From the NCBI RefSeq assembly GCF_021173085.1, contig NZ_CP076412.1, forward strand, positions 1,054,001 to 1,118,000: 64,000 nt of DNA, read 5' to 3'. A model generated the notes under the pieces. That model made no database searches. It was not told where the DNA came from and worked only from the letters and a program-made list of their open reading frames with translations. A program made the position numbers and the translations under genes. Source of the stretch: Ralstonia wenshanensis (lineage in GTDB: Bacteria > Pseudomonadota > Gammaproteobacteria > Burkholderiales > Burkholderiaceae). This document shows positions 7,106 to 16,157 of the stretch, one piece after another. Positions within the stretch are counted from its first letter, which is position 1; each line of letters opens with the position of its first letter.

Positions 7106-9790
7106 TCAGCCCGTGGGCAGCTCGTCGGCGCTGACAAACAAGCCCTTGCCACGCGATTTGGCTTCGTACAACGCCTCGTCGGCGGCTTCGAAGACGACGC
7201 TCTGCGCCAGCGTACGCGCGTCGAAGGTTGCGATACCGATGCTCGCGCCCACCTGCACCATCGCCTCACGCAGGCGAAACGGCTTGTTGCATGCGGCAAG
7301 GATATTCGCGGCAACCGTCTTTGCGTCGCCCGGGTGCGACAGGTGCTCCAGGATGACGGCAAACTCGTCACCGCCAAAACGCGCCACGCCGTCATACGGG
7401 CGCACAGCACGCGCCAGCCGCTGCGCGAAAGTACGCAGCAGCGCATCGCCAACGGCATGCCCGTGCGTGTCGTTGACCACCTTGAAGTGGTCGAGATCGA
7501 TCAGCAGGAGCGCTCCGGTCGATCCATTCACACGTGCCTGGTCCAGCGCCCCCTGCAAACGCGCTTCAAAGCCGGCACGGTTGGCCAGGCCGGTGAGGTG
7601 GTCGGTGGTGGTCAGCGCGCGCAGGCGCAGCTCCTGCTTCTTGCGCTCCGTAATATCCAGCGTGACCGAATGCACACCCGCCACGCGGCCTTGCGAGTCG
7701 AACTGCGGAAGGTAGCTGACCTCTTCACACCGGTATTGATCGAGGGCCCCGGTCTCGCGCTCGAAGACCATCGTCTCTCCGCCCAGCGCACGCTGCAACG
7801 CATCGCGGAGGTTGCTGTAAGCGTCGTCCCCCACGACTTCGCGCAGCGTCTGCCCGAGCATGCTCACGGTCGATCGTCCATACGCTTTCTCGTAGGCGGC
7901 ATTCAGGAAGCGGAAGCGCTCCTCGGTGTCGATGAAGGCCACCAGCGCGGGCAGCGCATCGGTCACGGTCTGCAGCGTTTCGCGGCTGCGCTGCAGCGCT
8001 TCCTTGGCGGCCTTGTCCTGCGTGATGTCGCGCATGACCGACGAGAAATACTCCATACGCCCGGCAGGATCGCGGTGCGCGATGATCATGTGGTTGATCG
8101 GCACGACCTGACCTTCGGCACCTCGCGCGGTGGTTTCGCCAATCCATACGCCATCGCGCGAGGCTGCGGGTACGGCCACCTCGCGCAGCCAGCCCATTGT
8201 CTCGGGCGGGTAGAAATCCGCAACCGTCAGGCCTTGGAGATTGGCACCCGGCGCAATGCCGGCAAAGCGGCGGCCGGCCGGATTCATGTAGGTGACGTTG
8301 CCCTGTACGTCGCTTTGCGCAACGAAGTCGGTGGTGGAGTCGAGGATCTTGGTCAGCACGCGCGAGGCTTGTTGCGCCCGCGCCCGCACGGTGATGTCTT
8401 CCATCGCCCCAACGTGGCCGACCACCTCGCCGTCCACCCGCACCGGCGCTGTCGTGACCACCAGCAGTCGCTCACCCAGGCCTGGCACGATCACGCGCTG
8501 CTCGGCGTTGTAGCCGGCCCCGCGTGCAACCGCGTCGCGCCAACCGGCCATGGTGGCATCGCGGTCGTCCGGATGCAGACGTGCAAGCCACACGTCGGCC
8601 AGCGCCTCTTCATGCGTTGCACCGAGCAGCCGGCGATACGCCTCGTTGGTATAGACAGTCCGCCCCTCCGCATCCGAGCGGAACAACCCGAGCGGCGACG
8701 CATCGTTGACGGCTTCGAGTTCGGCGCGCTGGCGGACGACCTCGTCCATCAGCTTATGGAACGCCGTTGATACTGCGTCGATTTCCGCAGAGGTACTGCC
8801 CAGCTCGAGCGGAGGCGCGTTGCGCAAGTCCGTGGCCGAAAGCTGCGTCATGGCTGAATGCAACCGGCCAAGCGGGCGCAACAGCCACAGCATCGCCGCC
8901 CACACCGATGCGCCGATCATCGCCGCCAGCACCAGGAGCGACCAGCGAAAACGCTGGCGCATGAGGAAGAGCTGCCGGTTGGCCTCGGCGCCGGGCAACA
9001 CCGCAGCGAGGGTCCAGCCGGCCGAGGTGATGTCTTGCGTGGTGACCACGTCGCCACCGCGATCAGGCAGTGCGTCCGGATTCGCGTAAAAGGCTGCGGC
9101 CACCGCCGGATCGGCATCGAGCGGCGCCAGCGTCTTGTCGGCCTGGGGGTGGACGATATAAACGGGGTTGTCACCTCGCGTAGCCAGGTAGACATGGCCG
9201 GTCTGGCCCACGCGCATATCGCGCATGTCGCCCAGAAAGTTCGGCTTGAGCAGGTACAGCGACGCGCCGATCAGCCCGACGAGATTGCCGTCCTGATCAT
9301 GCACGGGCGCGGCCATGATGACGATGGGCTCGCCGCCCACACGGTTGCGCAGCGGTGCGGAGATGGTCGGCTGGTCGACCACCATGACCTGCCTGAAGTA
9401 ATCCCGATCCGAAATGTCGATGCCGACCACGCCCGCGCGGTGCGGCGAGGTGGCTGTCACCTTGCCGTCAGCCGAGGCCAGGAACACGCCGTCGAACAGG
9501 CCGCTGGCCGGCTGGATGGAGCGGTAGAACGCCGCTTCTTGCGCCGGCGTGTCGAAGTGTACGGTGCGCATCTGCTGCGCAGTGCGCTCGAGCACGCCCA
9601 GGTATGTGTCCAGCCGCTGCTTCAGGTCTTCCGCCGACTCCTTGACCATGGCCGTCTGCTGCGCCTTGATCTGCGCCATCACCTCGCGGCGGATCGGCTC
9701 GCGTTGCGACCAGCCGAACACGCTCACCACCGTCACGCTGATGACGGTCGCCATGATGGCCGCCTGCGACTTCAGGGTCAGTTTCATCAA
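7106..9790 (-). CDS. Membrane diguanylate cyclase with dCache, PAS and GGDEF domains
   Basis: An 894-residue inner-membrane enzyme predicted to make cyclic di-GMP from two GTP. One transmembrane helix is at about residues 10-28 and a second near 285-306. They bracket a periplasmic double-Cache-like sensor region. A HAMP-like linker and three PAS domains follow (about 360-725; two are introduced by sensory-box repeats such as D-I-T-E-R-K-K-Q-E-L). The C-terminal GGDEF domain has an intact active site F-G-G-D-E-F. The product-inhibition I-site R-P-Y-D sits exactly five residues before it, so the enzyme is probably active and feedback-controlled. No EAL or HD-GYP domain is present. Its partner genes are not obvious. 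The start could be either of two adjacent methionines. Confidence 0.92.
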   Translation of the reverse strand: MMKLTLKSQAAIMATVISVTVVSVFGWSQREPIRREVMAQIKAQQTAMVKESAEDLKQRLDTYLGVLERTAQQMRTVHFDTPAQEAAFYRSIQPASGLFDGVFLASADGKVTATSPHRAGVVGIDISDRDYFRQVMVVDQPTISAPLRNRVGGEPIVIMAAPVHDQDGNLVGLIGASLYLLKPNFLGDMRDMRVGQTGHVYLATRGDNPVYIVHPQADKTLAPLDADPAVAAAFYANPDALPDRGGDVVTTQDITSAGWTLAAVLPGAEANRQLFLMRQRFRWSLLVLAAMIGASVWAAMLWLLRPLGRLHSAMTQLSATDLRNAPPLELGSTSAEIDAVSTAFHKLMDEVVRQRAELEAVNDASPLGLFRSDAEGRTVYTNEAYRRLLGATHEEALADVWLARLHPDDRDATMAGWRDAVARGAGYNAEQRVIVPGLGERLLVVTTAPVRVDGEVVGHVGAMEDITVRARAQQASRVLTKILDSTTDFVAQSDVQGNVTYMNPAGRRFAGIAPGANLQGLTVADFYPPETMGWLREVAVPAASRDGVWIGETTARGAEGQVVPINHMIIAHRDPAGRMEYFSSVMRDITQDKAAKEALQRSRETLQTVTDALPALVAFIDTEERFRFLNAAYEKAYGRSTVSMLGQTLREVVGDDAYSNLRDALQRALGGETMVFERETGALDQYRCEEVSYLPQFDSQGRVAGVHSVTLDITERKKQELRLRALTTTDHLTGLANRAGFEARLQGALDQARVNGSTGALLLIDLDHFKVVNDTHGHAVGDALLRTFAQRLARAVRPYDGVARFGGDEFAVILEHLSHPGDAKTVAANILAACNKPFRLREAMVQVGASIGIATFDARTLAQSVVFEAADEALYEAKSRGKGLFVSADELPTG

Positions 9791-9895
9791 ACGGTCGGCT
9801 GGCGCCGGCGCCCCTCGCGGCCGGCGTCTTGTTGTGGTGTGAGGGCAGACACCATAGTGCTATGCCCGCCGGTCAATGTCGAGTCGCCGCGGGGT

Positions 9896-10309
9896 CTAAC
9901 GGCGGCCGCAGACATAGGCGGCCGAGCGCGCCGCGAGCGTACCGGGGCGGATGCGCATCCAGTGCGCGCCGGCTGCGGTATCGGTATCGAGCGTGGCGCC
10001 GTCGGGACCGCGCACCACGTAGTCGACCAGCCGGATGCGCTGGCGATGGCAGTCGATCTCCTGGCGCGAGAGGATCATCGTGCCGGGCCGGTAATGGGCG
10101 CCATGGGCGCGGCGTTCACTGCGCTTGAGCACCGTGCGCGCCAGAAAAATTTTGTGACCGGTACGGTTGGAGCGCAGCGACGTGCGATCGATGGAAGCCA
10201 CGACGGACGTCGTCGTCAGGTATTGGTGCCAGCGTGCAGCCTGGGCAGGCACCGCCATGCCGAAGGCGCCCACGCCGACACTGCATATCCAGATCCACCG
10301 CCACATCAT
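9896..10309 (-). CDS. Small exported protein, surface-adhesin E-like
   Basis: A protein of about 137 residues from the ATG at 10309 (M-M-W-R-W-I-W-I-C-S); a start nine codons upstream at 10336 is also open. It has a hydrophobic signal segment followed by A-Q-A and a mature part R-W-H-Q-Y-L-T-T-T-S-V-V-A-S-I-D-R-T-S-L. It has one cysteine in the middle (I-D-C-H-R-Q-R) and one near the end (A-Y-V-C-G-R-R). This W-x-x-Y ... S-x-D ... D-C ... P-G-(T/S) ... C pattern resembles the surface-adhesin protein E-like family of short periplasmic proteins. The function in this family is poorly defined. It is encoded about 100 bp upstream (in transcription order) of the diguanylate cyclase. Confidence 0.65.
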   Translation of the reverse strand: MMWRWIWICSVGVGAFGMAVPAQAARWHQYLTTTSVVASIDRTSLRSNRTGHKIFLARTVLKRSERRAHGAHYRPGTMILSRQEIDCHRQRIRLVDYVVRGPDGATLDTDTAAGAHWMRIRPGTLAARSAAYVCGRR

Positions 10310-10461
10310 GCGTTTCACGACCGTCCGTCCTGCCATATCAAGAAGCCAAGAAGCGGCATTGCTGCCGCAGGTACGTATTGTAACAATCGGCCCGCAAGAC
10401 TCGCGCCAGCACGCTCAGGTAGCATGCGGCCAACTCGATTGCCCGACTGTCTCCATCCGCC

Positions 10462-11262
10462 ATGTTCACCGTCGCCATCCCTGCCCTTGTTGCCCACGCC
10501 ATCGCGGCCTTGCTCATCGCAAGCGTGCCCGTCGTAGCGTGGTTCTGGCTGCGGCGGCGCTTCGACCTGGCATGGCGCGACATCGGCGTGGGCGCGGCGG
10601 TGTTTGTGGTGTTTGCGTTGGTGCTGGAACGCACGCTGCATTTGTACCTGCTGCAGCTCAACCCGACCACGGCGCACTGGCTGCGCATGCCCGTGCTGTT
10701 CGTCATCTACGGCGCGCTGATGGCCGGCTTGTTCGAGGAAAGCGGCCGCTGGCTCGGCCTGCGTTTTCTCGTGCGCAAGCCGGGGGGTGCCGCCACACCG
10801 GTGGCGTATGCGCTCGGTCACGCGGGCATCGAAGCCTGGCTGGTTGGTGCGGCATCGCAGGCCCAGATGGTGATGTTCGGCATTGCCAGCAACCGCGGCG
10901 AGCTGGAATCGCGCCTCGCGGCCAGCGGTGCCGATGCCATGGTCGGGACCATCCATGCCATGCTGGCGCAGCTGTCGCCGTGGCTGGCGCTCGGTGCGGT
11001 GAGCGAGCGCATTGCGGCGATGCTGATCCAGTTCACGCTCACGCTGGTGGTGTGGCACGCGGTGCGGCAGCGGCGGTTTGTGATCGTCGTGCTGGCGGTG
11101 TTGCTGCATGCGCTGGCTGACTTGCCCGCTGCGCTGTACCAGGTACATGTGCTGCCCCTGGCGGTGACCGAAGCGATCTACGCCGTGGCCGCCGTGCTGC
11201 TGGCAGCAACGTGCTGGCCTCCGCAAGGCGGCCGCAAGATCGGCGAATCCTCGCTGCGCTAA
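10462..11262 (+). CDS. YhfC-family intramembrane metalloprotease-like protein
   Basis: A 266-residue polytopic membrane protein with about seven to eight hydrophobic helices. Family motifs are visible: G-L-F-E-E-S-G-R-W near residue 92, G-H-A-G-I-E-A near 115, and H-A-L-A-D-L-P-A-A near 215. The paired glutamates and the two histidine-containing helices are the proposed active-site residues of YhfC/CPBP-type glutamic proteases. The protein is convergent with dctD and overlaps its stop by four bases. The substrate is unknown. Confidence 0.8.
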   Translation: MFTVAIPALVAHAIAALLIASVPVVAWFWLRRRFDLAWRDIGVGAAVFVVFALVLERTLHLYLLQLNPTTAHWLRMPVLFVIYGALMAGLFEESGRWLGLRFLVRKPGGAATPVAYALGHAGIEAWLVGAASQAQMVMFGIASNRGELESRLAASGADAMVGTIHAMLAQLSPWLALGAVSERIAAMLIQFTLTLVVWHAVRQRRFVIVVLAVLLHALADLPAALYQVHVLPLAVTEAIYAVAAVLLAATCWPPQGGRKIGESSLR

Positions 11263-12617
11263 CTGCTGCGGAACTTGTCCGGCTCGATGCCGTGCCGGTT
11301 GAGCTTGTCGTATAGCGTCTTGCGCGGCACGGCGAGCAAATCTGCCGCACGGGCAACGTTGCCCTCCGTGGCGCGCAGTGCTTCTTCGATGGTGGTGCGT
11401 TCGACCGCCATCATCCGACCGGCCAGGGAATGCTGGCTCGCCTCTGAAACCACTAGGCCGTCGTCCAATCCGAGGCAAAAGCGCTCCGCCACGTTCTTCA
11501 GTTCGCGCACGTTGCCGGGCCAGTCGTGGTGCTGCCAGCGCATCATGTCTTGCGCAGACCAATCGGGCGCCGCACGCTCGTAGCGCACCGCAGCCTGCTG
11601 CAGAAAGTGGGCCATCAGCAGCGGAATGTCTTCGGCACGCTGGCGCAGCGCCGGCAGCGCAATCGACACGACGTTCAGGCGGTAATACAAGTCCGCGCGG
11701 AACTGCCCGTGATCGGATGCCTCCTTCAGGTCGACCTTGGCGGCAGCCACCACACGGCAATTGACCGGAACGCTGGCGTTACTGCCCAGCCGTTCGATGC
11801 TGCGTTCCTGCAGCGCACGCAGCAGCTTGGCCTGCAACGCCAGCGGCATCGATTCGATCTCATCCAGGAACAGCGTGCCGCCATCTGCATATTCCATCTT
11901 GCCGATGCGGCGGCGGTTGGCACCTGTGAAAGCGCCCGCCTCGTGGCCGAACATCTCGCTCTCGAACACGGACTCCGGCAGCGCCGCGCAGTTCAGCGCG
12001 ACGAACGGCCCGCGACGTCGGCTGCCTTCGTGAATGGCGCGCGCGAGCACTTCCTTGCCCGAGCCGGTCTCGCCCGTGACGAGGATGTCGGCATCGGTCG
12101 GCGCCAGCGCGGTGACGAGCCGGCGTACGTTCTGCATGACGGCGCTCTGGCCGATCAATGGGTACGCCTGCCGGCCCTGCAGCGCTTCACGCAAACGCAG
12201 GTTTTCGAACGTGAGCCGGCGCTTCTCCAACGCACGCCGCACCACGTCGACGAGGCGCTCTGAGTGGAACGGCTTCTCCATGAAGTCGTATGCGCCCGCG
12301 CGCATGGCGGCCACGGCCATCGTCACATCGCCATGACCGGTGATGAGGATGACGGGCAACTGGCGGTCGTGCCGCAGCATCTCGCGCAGCACAGCCAGGC
12401 CGTCGCGGCCGGGCAGGCGCACGTCGGTGACGACCACGGCCGGCGTTTGCGCAGCGAGTGCGGCCAGCGCGCTTTCCGCGTCGGCAAAGGACTGCACCGG
12501 CACGTCGGCCAGCGAGAGTGCCTGCTCGCAGCCCAGGCGCACGACGTCATCGTCTTCGATCAGGAAGACGGGCGCGTGGTCGATGGGGGAAGGGTCTGGC
12601 GTGCCGTGTTCAGTCAT
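11259..12617 (-). CDS. dctD: Sigma-54-dependent response regulator DctD
   Basis: A 452-residue NtrC-type activator. The receiver domain covers residues 15-130 with phosphoacceptor D65 in V-V-V-T-D-V-R-L-P-G. The AAA+ domain has Walker A G-E-T-G-S-G-K-E and a canonical G-A-F-T-G-A sigma-54 contact loop. The Fis-type helix-turn-helix is at the end (A-A-D-L-L-A-V-P-R-K-T-L-Y-D-K-L). Its ATG overlaps the dctB stop by four bases, so the kinase and regulator are co-translated. With kgtP upstream, the system most likely senses and activates uptake of C4-dicarboxylates or 2-oxoglutarate. No good -24/-12 site was found directly in front of kgtP. Confidence 0.9.
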   Translation of the reverse strand: MTEHGTPDPSPIDHAPVFLIEDDDVVRLGCEQALSLADVPVQSFADAESALAALAAQTPAVVVTDVRLPGRDGLAVLREMLRHDRQLPVILITGHGDVTMAVAAMRAGAYDFMEKPFHSERLVDVVRRALEKRRLTFENLRLREALQGRQAYPLIGQSAVMQNVRRLVTALAPTDADILVTGETGSGKEVLARAIHEGSRRRGPFVALNCAALPESVFESEMFGHEAGAFTGANRRRIGKMEYADGGTLFLDEIESMPLALQAKLLRALQERSIERLGSNASVPVNCRVVAAAKVDLKEASDHGQFRADLYYRLNVVSIALPALRQRAEDIPLLMAHFLQQAAVRYERAAPDWSAQDMMRWQHHDWPGNVRELKNVAERFCLGLDDGLVVSEASQHSLAGRMMAVERTTIEEALRATEGNVARAADLLAVPRKTLYDKLNRHGIEPDKFRSS

Positions 12618-14530
12618 GTGGGTTTCACAACGCGTTCAAGCTCGATGATGAATTCTGCGCCACCTGCATCGTCACCCGCATTGCGGCCTTCGAGCCGGCC
12701 GCCAAAGTCTTCGATGATCGCCAGCGAAATCGCCAGCCCGAGCCCCAGGCCCTGACCATCGTCCTTGGTAGTGAAGAACGGCTCGAACAGGCGCGGCAGC
12801 ACATCAGTGGAAATGCCCGGACCGAAGTCGCGCACGGTGATGCGTACCCATTTCTCGATGGGCTCGACGCTCACCCGCACGGTCGCGGACTCGGCGACCG
12901 GTCCCTCGGCGGTGGCATCAATGGCATTGCGGATGAGGTTGACGAGCACCTGCTCAAGCCGCACGGCGTTGGCCCAGACCGCAAGATCAGCTGGGACGGG
13001 TTCGGTCACCACCGTCACCCCGGCCTGGCGGCGACGGGTCTCGACCAGCATCAGCGCCTGGCGAATCGCTTCGTCCACCGACACGGCCGCGCGTGCCGCA
13101 TCGCCCTTGCGCGAGAACGCCTTGATGTGCGAAACGATGCGGCCCATGCGTTCGGCAAGCTGGCTGATGTGCGTGAGGTTGCCGCGCACTTCGTCGATGC
13201 GGCCGCGCTCGGCAAGCTGGTTGGCGTTGTCCGACAGCGTGGTCAGCGCGGTAAGCGGCTGGTTGAGTTCGTGCGTGATGCCGGCGGCCATCTGGCCGAG
13301 CACAGCGAGCTTGCCGGCCTGCACGGCAGCATCGCGCGTTTCGCGCAGGATGCGTTGCGCGGCATCGAGCGCTTCGACCTTGCCGGCCAGCGCGGTGTTG
13401 GCGGACGTCAGCTCCGCAGTGCGCTGTGCGATCCGTGCTTCCAGATCACGCTGGATTTCGCGCAGTGCGGCGCGCGCGCGGTGTTGCTCTTCGCGCCGGC
13501 GCGTACGCAGGCGCAAAGCCACGAGTACGGCGAAGATCAACGCCATCGCAAACGCGGCACTTGCACCGGCCACCAGCGCGGTACGCTGCTCGTCGCGCGG
13601 GTCGATCAACACGGCGACCTGCCAGCCGAGCAGGCCCACCGGGCGGTACTGCACACGCAGCGTCGACGCCGATTTTCCGGGCAACGCCACGCGCACGGTC
13701 TGCGGCGGGTGGTCCGCAGAAAAGGGTACGCTTGCGGCTTGCCCGTCGCGCATTCCGAGCGGCGTGAGGTTGTGGGGGGCGTACTGGCGCGTCGCGTCGA
13801 GTGCTGCGCGCTGGTCCGCGCTCAAGGTGCCGAGTGTGCGGTATTTCCACTCGGGTACGGACGACAGGAAGATCACGCCGTACCGATCCACGAGCAGCAC
13901 CGTATCGCCGCTGCGCGACAACGTGGCCTCGAATGCATCGAGGTTGACCTTCACGACGACCACGCCGATCGGCTTGTTGTCTTCGCGCACGGGGGCGGCC
14001 ACGAAATAGCCCGTCTCGCCGGTGGTATTGCCCACGCCGTAGAAGCGACCCAGCCCTTCGCGCATGGCCTCGACAAAGTACGGGCGGAATGCGTAGTTCT
14101 GGCCGACGAACGAGGTCGGCAGATCCCAGTTGCTGGCCGCAATCGTGAGGCCGGTCGTATTGATCAGGTGCGCAGCGGCCAGATCGGTGGCCGCCTGCAC
14201 TTCCTTCAGATAGGCATTGGCTGCGCGGCGCATGACAGCGTCGCCAGCCTGGGGATTCTCTTGCAGTGCGACGTGCAGCACATGCTCCAGCGCCGCCAGC
14301 CTCGGCAATGATTCATAGCGGGCCAGCGTGCTGCGCAGGTTCTGTGCGTAGAAGGTGGTGCGCTGGCCCGCCTCTTCGGCGCGCGTGGCAACGTAGCGTT
14401 GCAGGGCGATGGCGTAAGCGCCCCACCCCGCTGCCGCACAGCACGCCGCCATGGCCAGCGCGACGGCCATGCGCCAGCCGCGCCCGTGTGCGGGGTGGGC
14501 AAGGTCGGCGTGGCCGTCGGTTGGCGACAT
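12614..14530 (-). CDS. dctB: C4-dicarboxylate-type sensor histidine kinase DctB
   Basis: A 638-residue inner-membrane kinase with transmembrane helices near residues 18-40 and 310-335 around a periplasmic double-PAS/dCache sensor (R-Y-x-x-T-R-A-x-E, N-T-T-G-x-T-I-A-A-S-N-W and F-R-P-Y-F motifs of DctB). A coiled coil leads to the dimerisation domain with the phosphorylated histidine in G-I-T-H-E-L-N-Q-P-L, then an ATPase domain with N-L-I-R-N-A-I-D-A and G-L-G-L-G-L. The gene is four bases after kgtP and overlaps dctD. An iteron variant (13715-13730) is inside the sensor part and is read as S-V-P-F-S-A around residue 270. Confidence 0.9.
   Translation of the reverse strand: MSPTDGHADLAHPAHGRGWRMAVALAMAACCAAAGWGAYAIALQRYVATRAEEAGQRTTFYAQNLRSTLARYESLPRLAALEHVLHVALQENPQAGDAVMRRAANAYLKEVQAATDLAAAHLINTTGLTIAASNWDLPTSFVGQNYAFRPYFVEAMREGLGRFYGVGNTTGETGYFVAAPVREDNKPIGVVVVKVNLDAFEATLSRSGDTVLLVDRYGVIFLSSVPEWKYRTLGTLSADQRAALDATRQYAPHNLTPLGMRDGQAASVPFSADHPPQTVRVALPGKSASTLRVQYRPVGLLGWQVAVLIDPRDEQRTALVAGASAAFAMALIFAVLVALRLRTRRREEQHRARAALREIQRDLEARIAQRTAELTSANTALAGKVEALDAAQRILRETRDAAVQAGKLAVLGQMAAGITHELNQPLTALTTLSDNANQLAERGRIDEVRGNLTHISQLAERMGRIVSHIKAFSRKGDAARAAVSVDEAIRQALMLVETRRRQAGVTVVTEPVPADLAVWANAVRLEQVLVNLIRNAIDATAEGPVAESATVRVSVEPIEKWVRITVRDFGPGISTDVLPRLFEPFFTTKDDGQGLGLGLAISLAIIEDFGGRLEGRNAGDDAGGAEFIIELERVVKPT
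13715..13730 (+). repeat. Satellite iteron inside dctB (1 mismatch)
   Basis: CGCAGAAAAGGGTACG followed by CTT, embedded in dctB on the opposite strand to the gene and therefore translated as S-V-P-F-S-A. Confidence 0.75.
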
Positions 14531-14534
14531 GGGG

Positions 14535-15875
14535 TCAATGTTCGATGCGGGAATGCTCGCGAGTATCGCGCATGAACACGTACACCAACAGCGACAGGAA
14601 GATCGTGCCCGTCACATACCAGTAGAACAGCGACTCGTGACCCGCCTGCTTGAGCCACAGCGCGATGTACTCGGCCGTGCCGCCGAAGATCGACACCGTG
14701 AGTGCATACGGCAGGCCCACGCCCAGCGCACGCACTTCCGCGGGGAACAGCTCCGCCTTGACCACCGCGTTGATCGACGTGTAGCCGGAGACAATCACCA
14801 ACGCGGCCATGATCAGGAAGAACGCCGTCCACACGTTGGTGGTCTGGCTGATGCCGGTCATGATCGGCACGGTGAACAGCGTACCCAGCACGCCAAACGC
14901 GATCAGGATCGGACGGCGGCCAATGCGGTCGGACAGCCCGCCCACGATCGGCTGCAGCATCGCGAACAGCAGCAGCGTGGCACCGGACACCAGCGTCGCC
15001 GTGTCCTTCGACAGCCCCACCGTGTTGGCCAGGAACTTCTGCATGTAGATCGAGTACGTGTAGAACGCCACCGTACCGCCCGTCGTCAGGCCCACGACCG
15101 TTGCAACGGCGCGCGGATGCTTGGCCAGTTCCGACAGCGTGCCGCGCTTCTTGTTTGTCTTCGCGGCGGTAAAGGATTGCGTCTCCTCCATGTGCGAGCG
15201 CATGACCATTGCCAGCAGCGCACACAGCGCGCCGATGAAGAACGGGATGCGCCACCCCCACGCCTCAAGCTGCGCCGGCGACAGCACGAACTGCTGCAGC
15301 ACGATCAGCAGGGCCAGCGCCGTCAGTTGCCCGGCGATGAGCGTGACGTACTGGAAGCTCGAGTAGAAGCCGCGGTTTTCCTTGTTGGCGACTTCGCTCA
15401 GGTACGTGGCCGAGGTGCCGTATTCTCCGCCGACCGACAAGCCTTGCAGCAGACGCGCCAGCACCAGCAGCACGGGTGCCGCCACGCCGATGGTCGCGTA
15501 GCTCGGCGTGAGCGCAATGATGAGCGAGCCCGCGCACATGAGCACCACCGAGAAGAACAGCGCGCGCTTGCGGCCGTAGCGATCGGCGTAGATACCCATC
15601 AACCACCCGCCCACCGGACGCGCCAGAAAGCCGACCGCAAACACCGCCGCCGTATTGAGCAGCTGCGCGGTCTGGTCGCCCTTCGGGAAGAACGACTTGG
15701 CAAAGTACAGGGCAAACGCCGAGTAGACATACCAGTCGTACCACTCGACAAGGTTGCCAATCGAACCGGAGAAGATGGAACGCAGACGACGGCGTACGTC
15801 TGCGGGAGTGTCTTTGGTGGGGGCCTGCGCGGGCGAAAAGTCGCCCGTGACCGCACCAGCCTGAGGCTGCGTCAT
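14535..15875 (-). CDS. kgtP: MFS dicarboxylate / 2-oxoglutarate:proton symporter (KgtP-like)
   Basis: A 446-residue inner-membrane transporter with 12 predicted helices. The start at 15875 has AAGGAG at five-base spacing. Metabolite:H+ symporter signatures are visible: G-N-L-V-E-W-Y-D-W-Y-V-Y near residue 40, A-D-R-Y-G-R-K-R-A in loop 2-3, R-L-L-Q-G-L-S-V-G-G-E-Y-G-T, and D-R-I-G-R-R-P in loop 8-9. The sequence S-F-F-P-K-G-D-Q-T-A-Q-L-L resembles alpha-ketoglutarate permeases. Operon position before dctB-dctD suggests the transporter is the target of that system. The exact substrate is inferred. Confidence 0.85.
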   Translation of the reverse strand: MTQPQAGAVTGDFSPAQAPTKDTPADVRRRLRSIFSGSIGNLVEWYDWYVYSAFALYFAKSFFPKGDQTAQLLNTAAVFAVGFLARPVGGWLMGIYADRYGRKRALFFSVVLMCAGSLIIALTPSYATIGVAAPVLLVLARLLQGLSVGGEYGTSATYLSEVANKENRGFYSSFQYVTLIAGQLTALALLIVLQQFVLSPAQLEAWGWRIPFFIGALCALLAMVMRSHMEETQSFTAAKTNKKRGTLSELAKHPRAVATVVGLTTGGTVAFYTYSIYMQKFLANTVGLSKDTATLVSGATLLLFAMLQPIVGGLSDRIGRRPILIAFGVLGTLFTVPIMTGISQTTNVWTAFFLIMAALVIVSGYTSINAVVKAELFPAEVRALGVGLPYALTVSIFGGTAEYIALWLKQAGHESLFYWYVTGTIFLSLLVYVFMRDTREHSRIEH

Positions 15876-16157
15876 GGTGTCTCCTTGGAGCGTTGCGGCG
15901 GCCTTTGCTGGTGACAGTTCGCACACGGAGCTGCGTGTGCGACGTCCAAGCGGTCCGCCGGTTTATGGGTGGTCGCTCTTACTCAAGAAGCATTCCATGC
16001 AGAAAACAGGCGTGTCGACCCGCCACAAACGCCCATGGCACCAGGCTTTGCGGGGAATTGACCGAACAACGGGAGATCGGAGAGGTGTGCGGTTTATCAG
16101 AATCGGCCGGGCGGCCTGTGCGGAAACCCGCACGACCGATTCTGAAAGGGACGAAGC
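15876..16157. promoter_or_regulatory. Promoter region of the kgtP-dctB-dctD operon (282 bp)
   Basis: The stretch between the galU stop and the kgtP start must carry the operon promoter. A sigma-54-like TGGCAC ... TTTGC at 16036-16051 has the wrong strand and spacing. Nothing else is recognised. Confidence 0.4.

Noticed and set aside
12843-12858. Iteron-like CGTACCCATTTCTCGA in dctB
   Set aside because: Four of 16 positions differ, and it encodes a normal conserved stretch of the kinase ATPase domain.
16036-16051. Sigma-54-like TGGCACCAGGCTTTGC near kgtP
   Set aside because: The GG-GC spacing is 11, not 10, and it points away from kgtP toward the galU 3' end.
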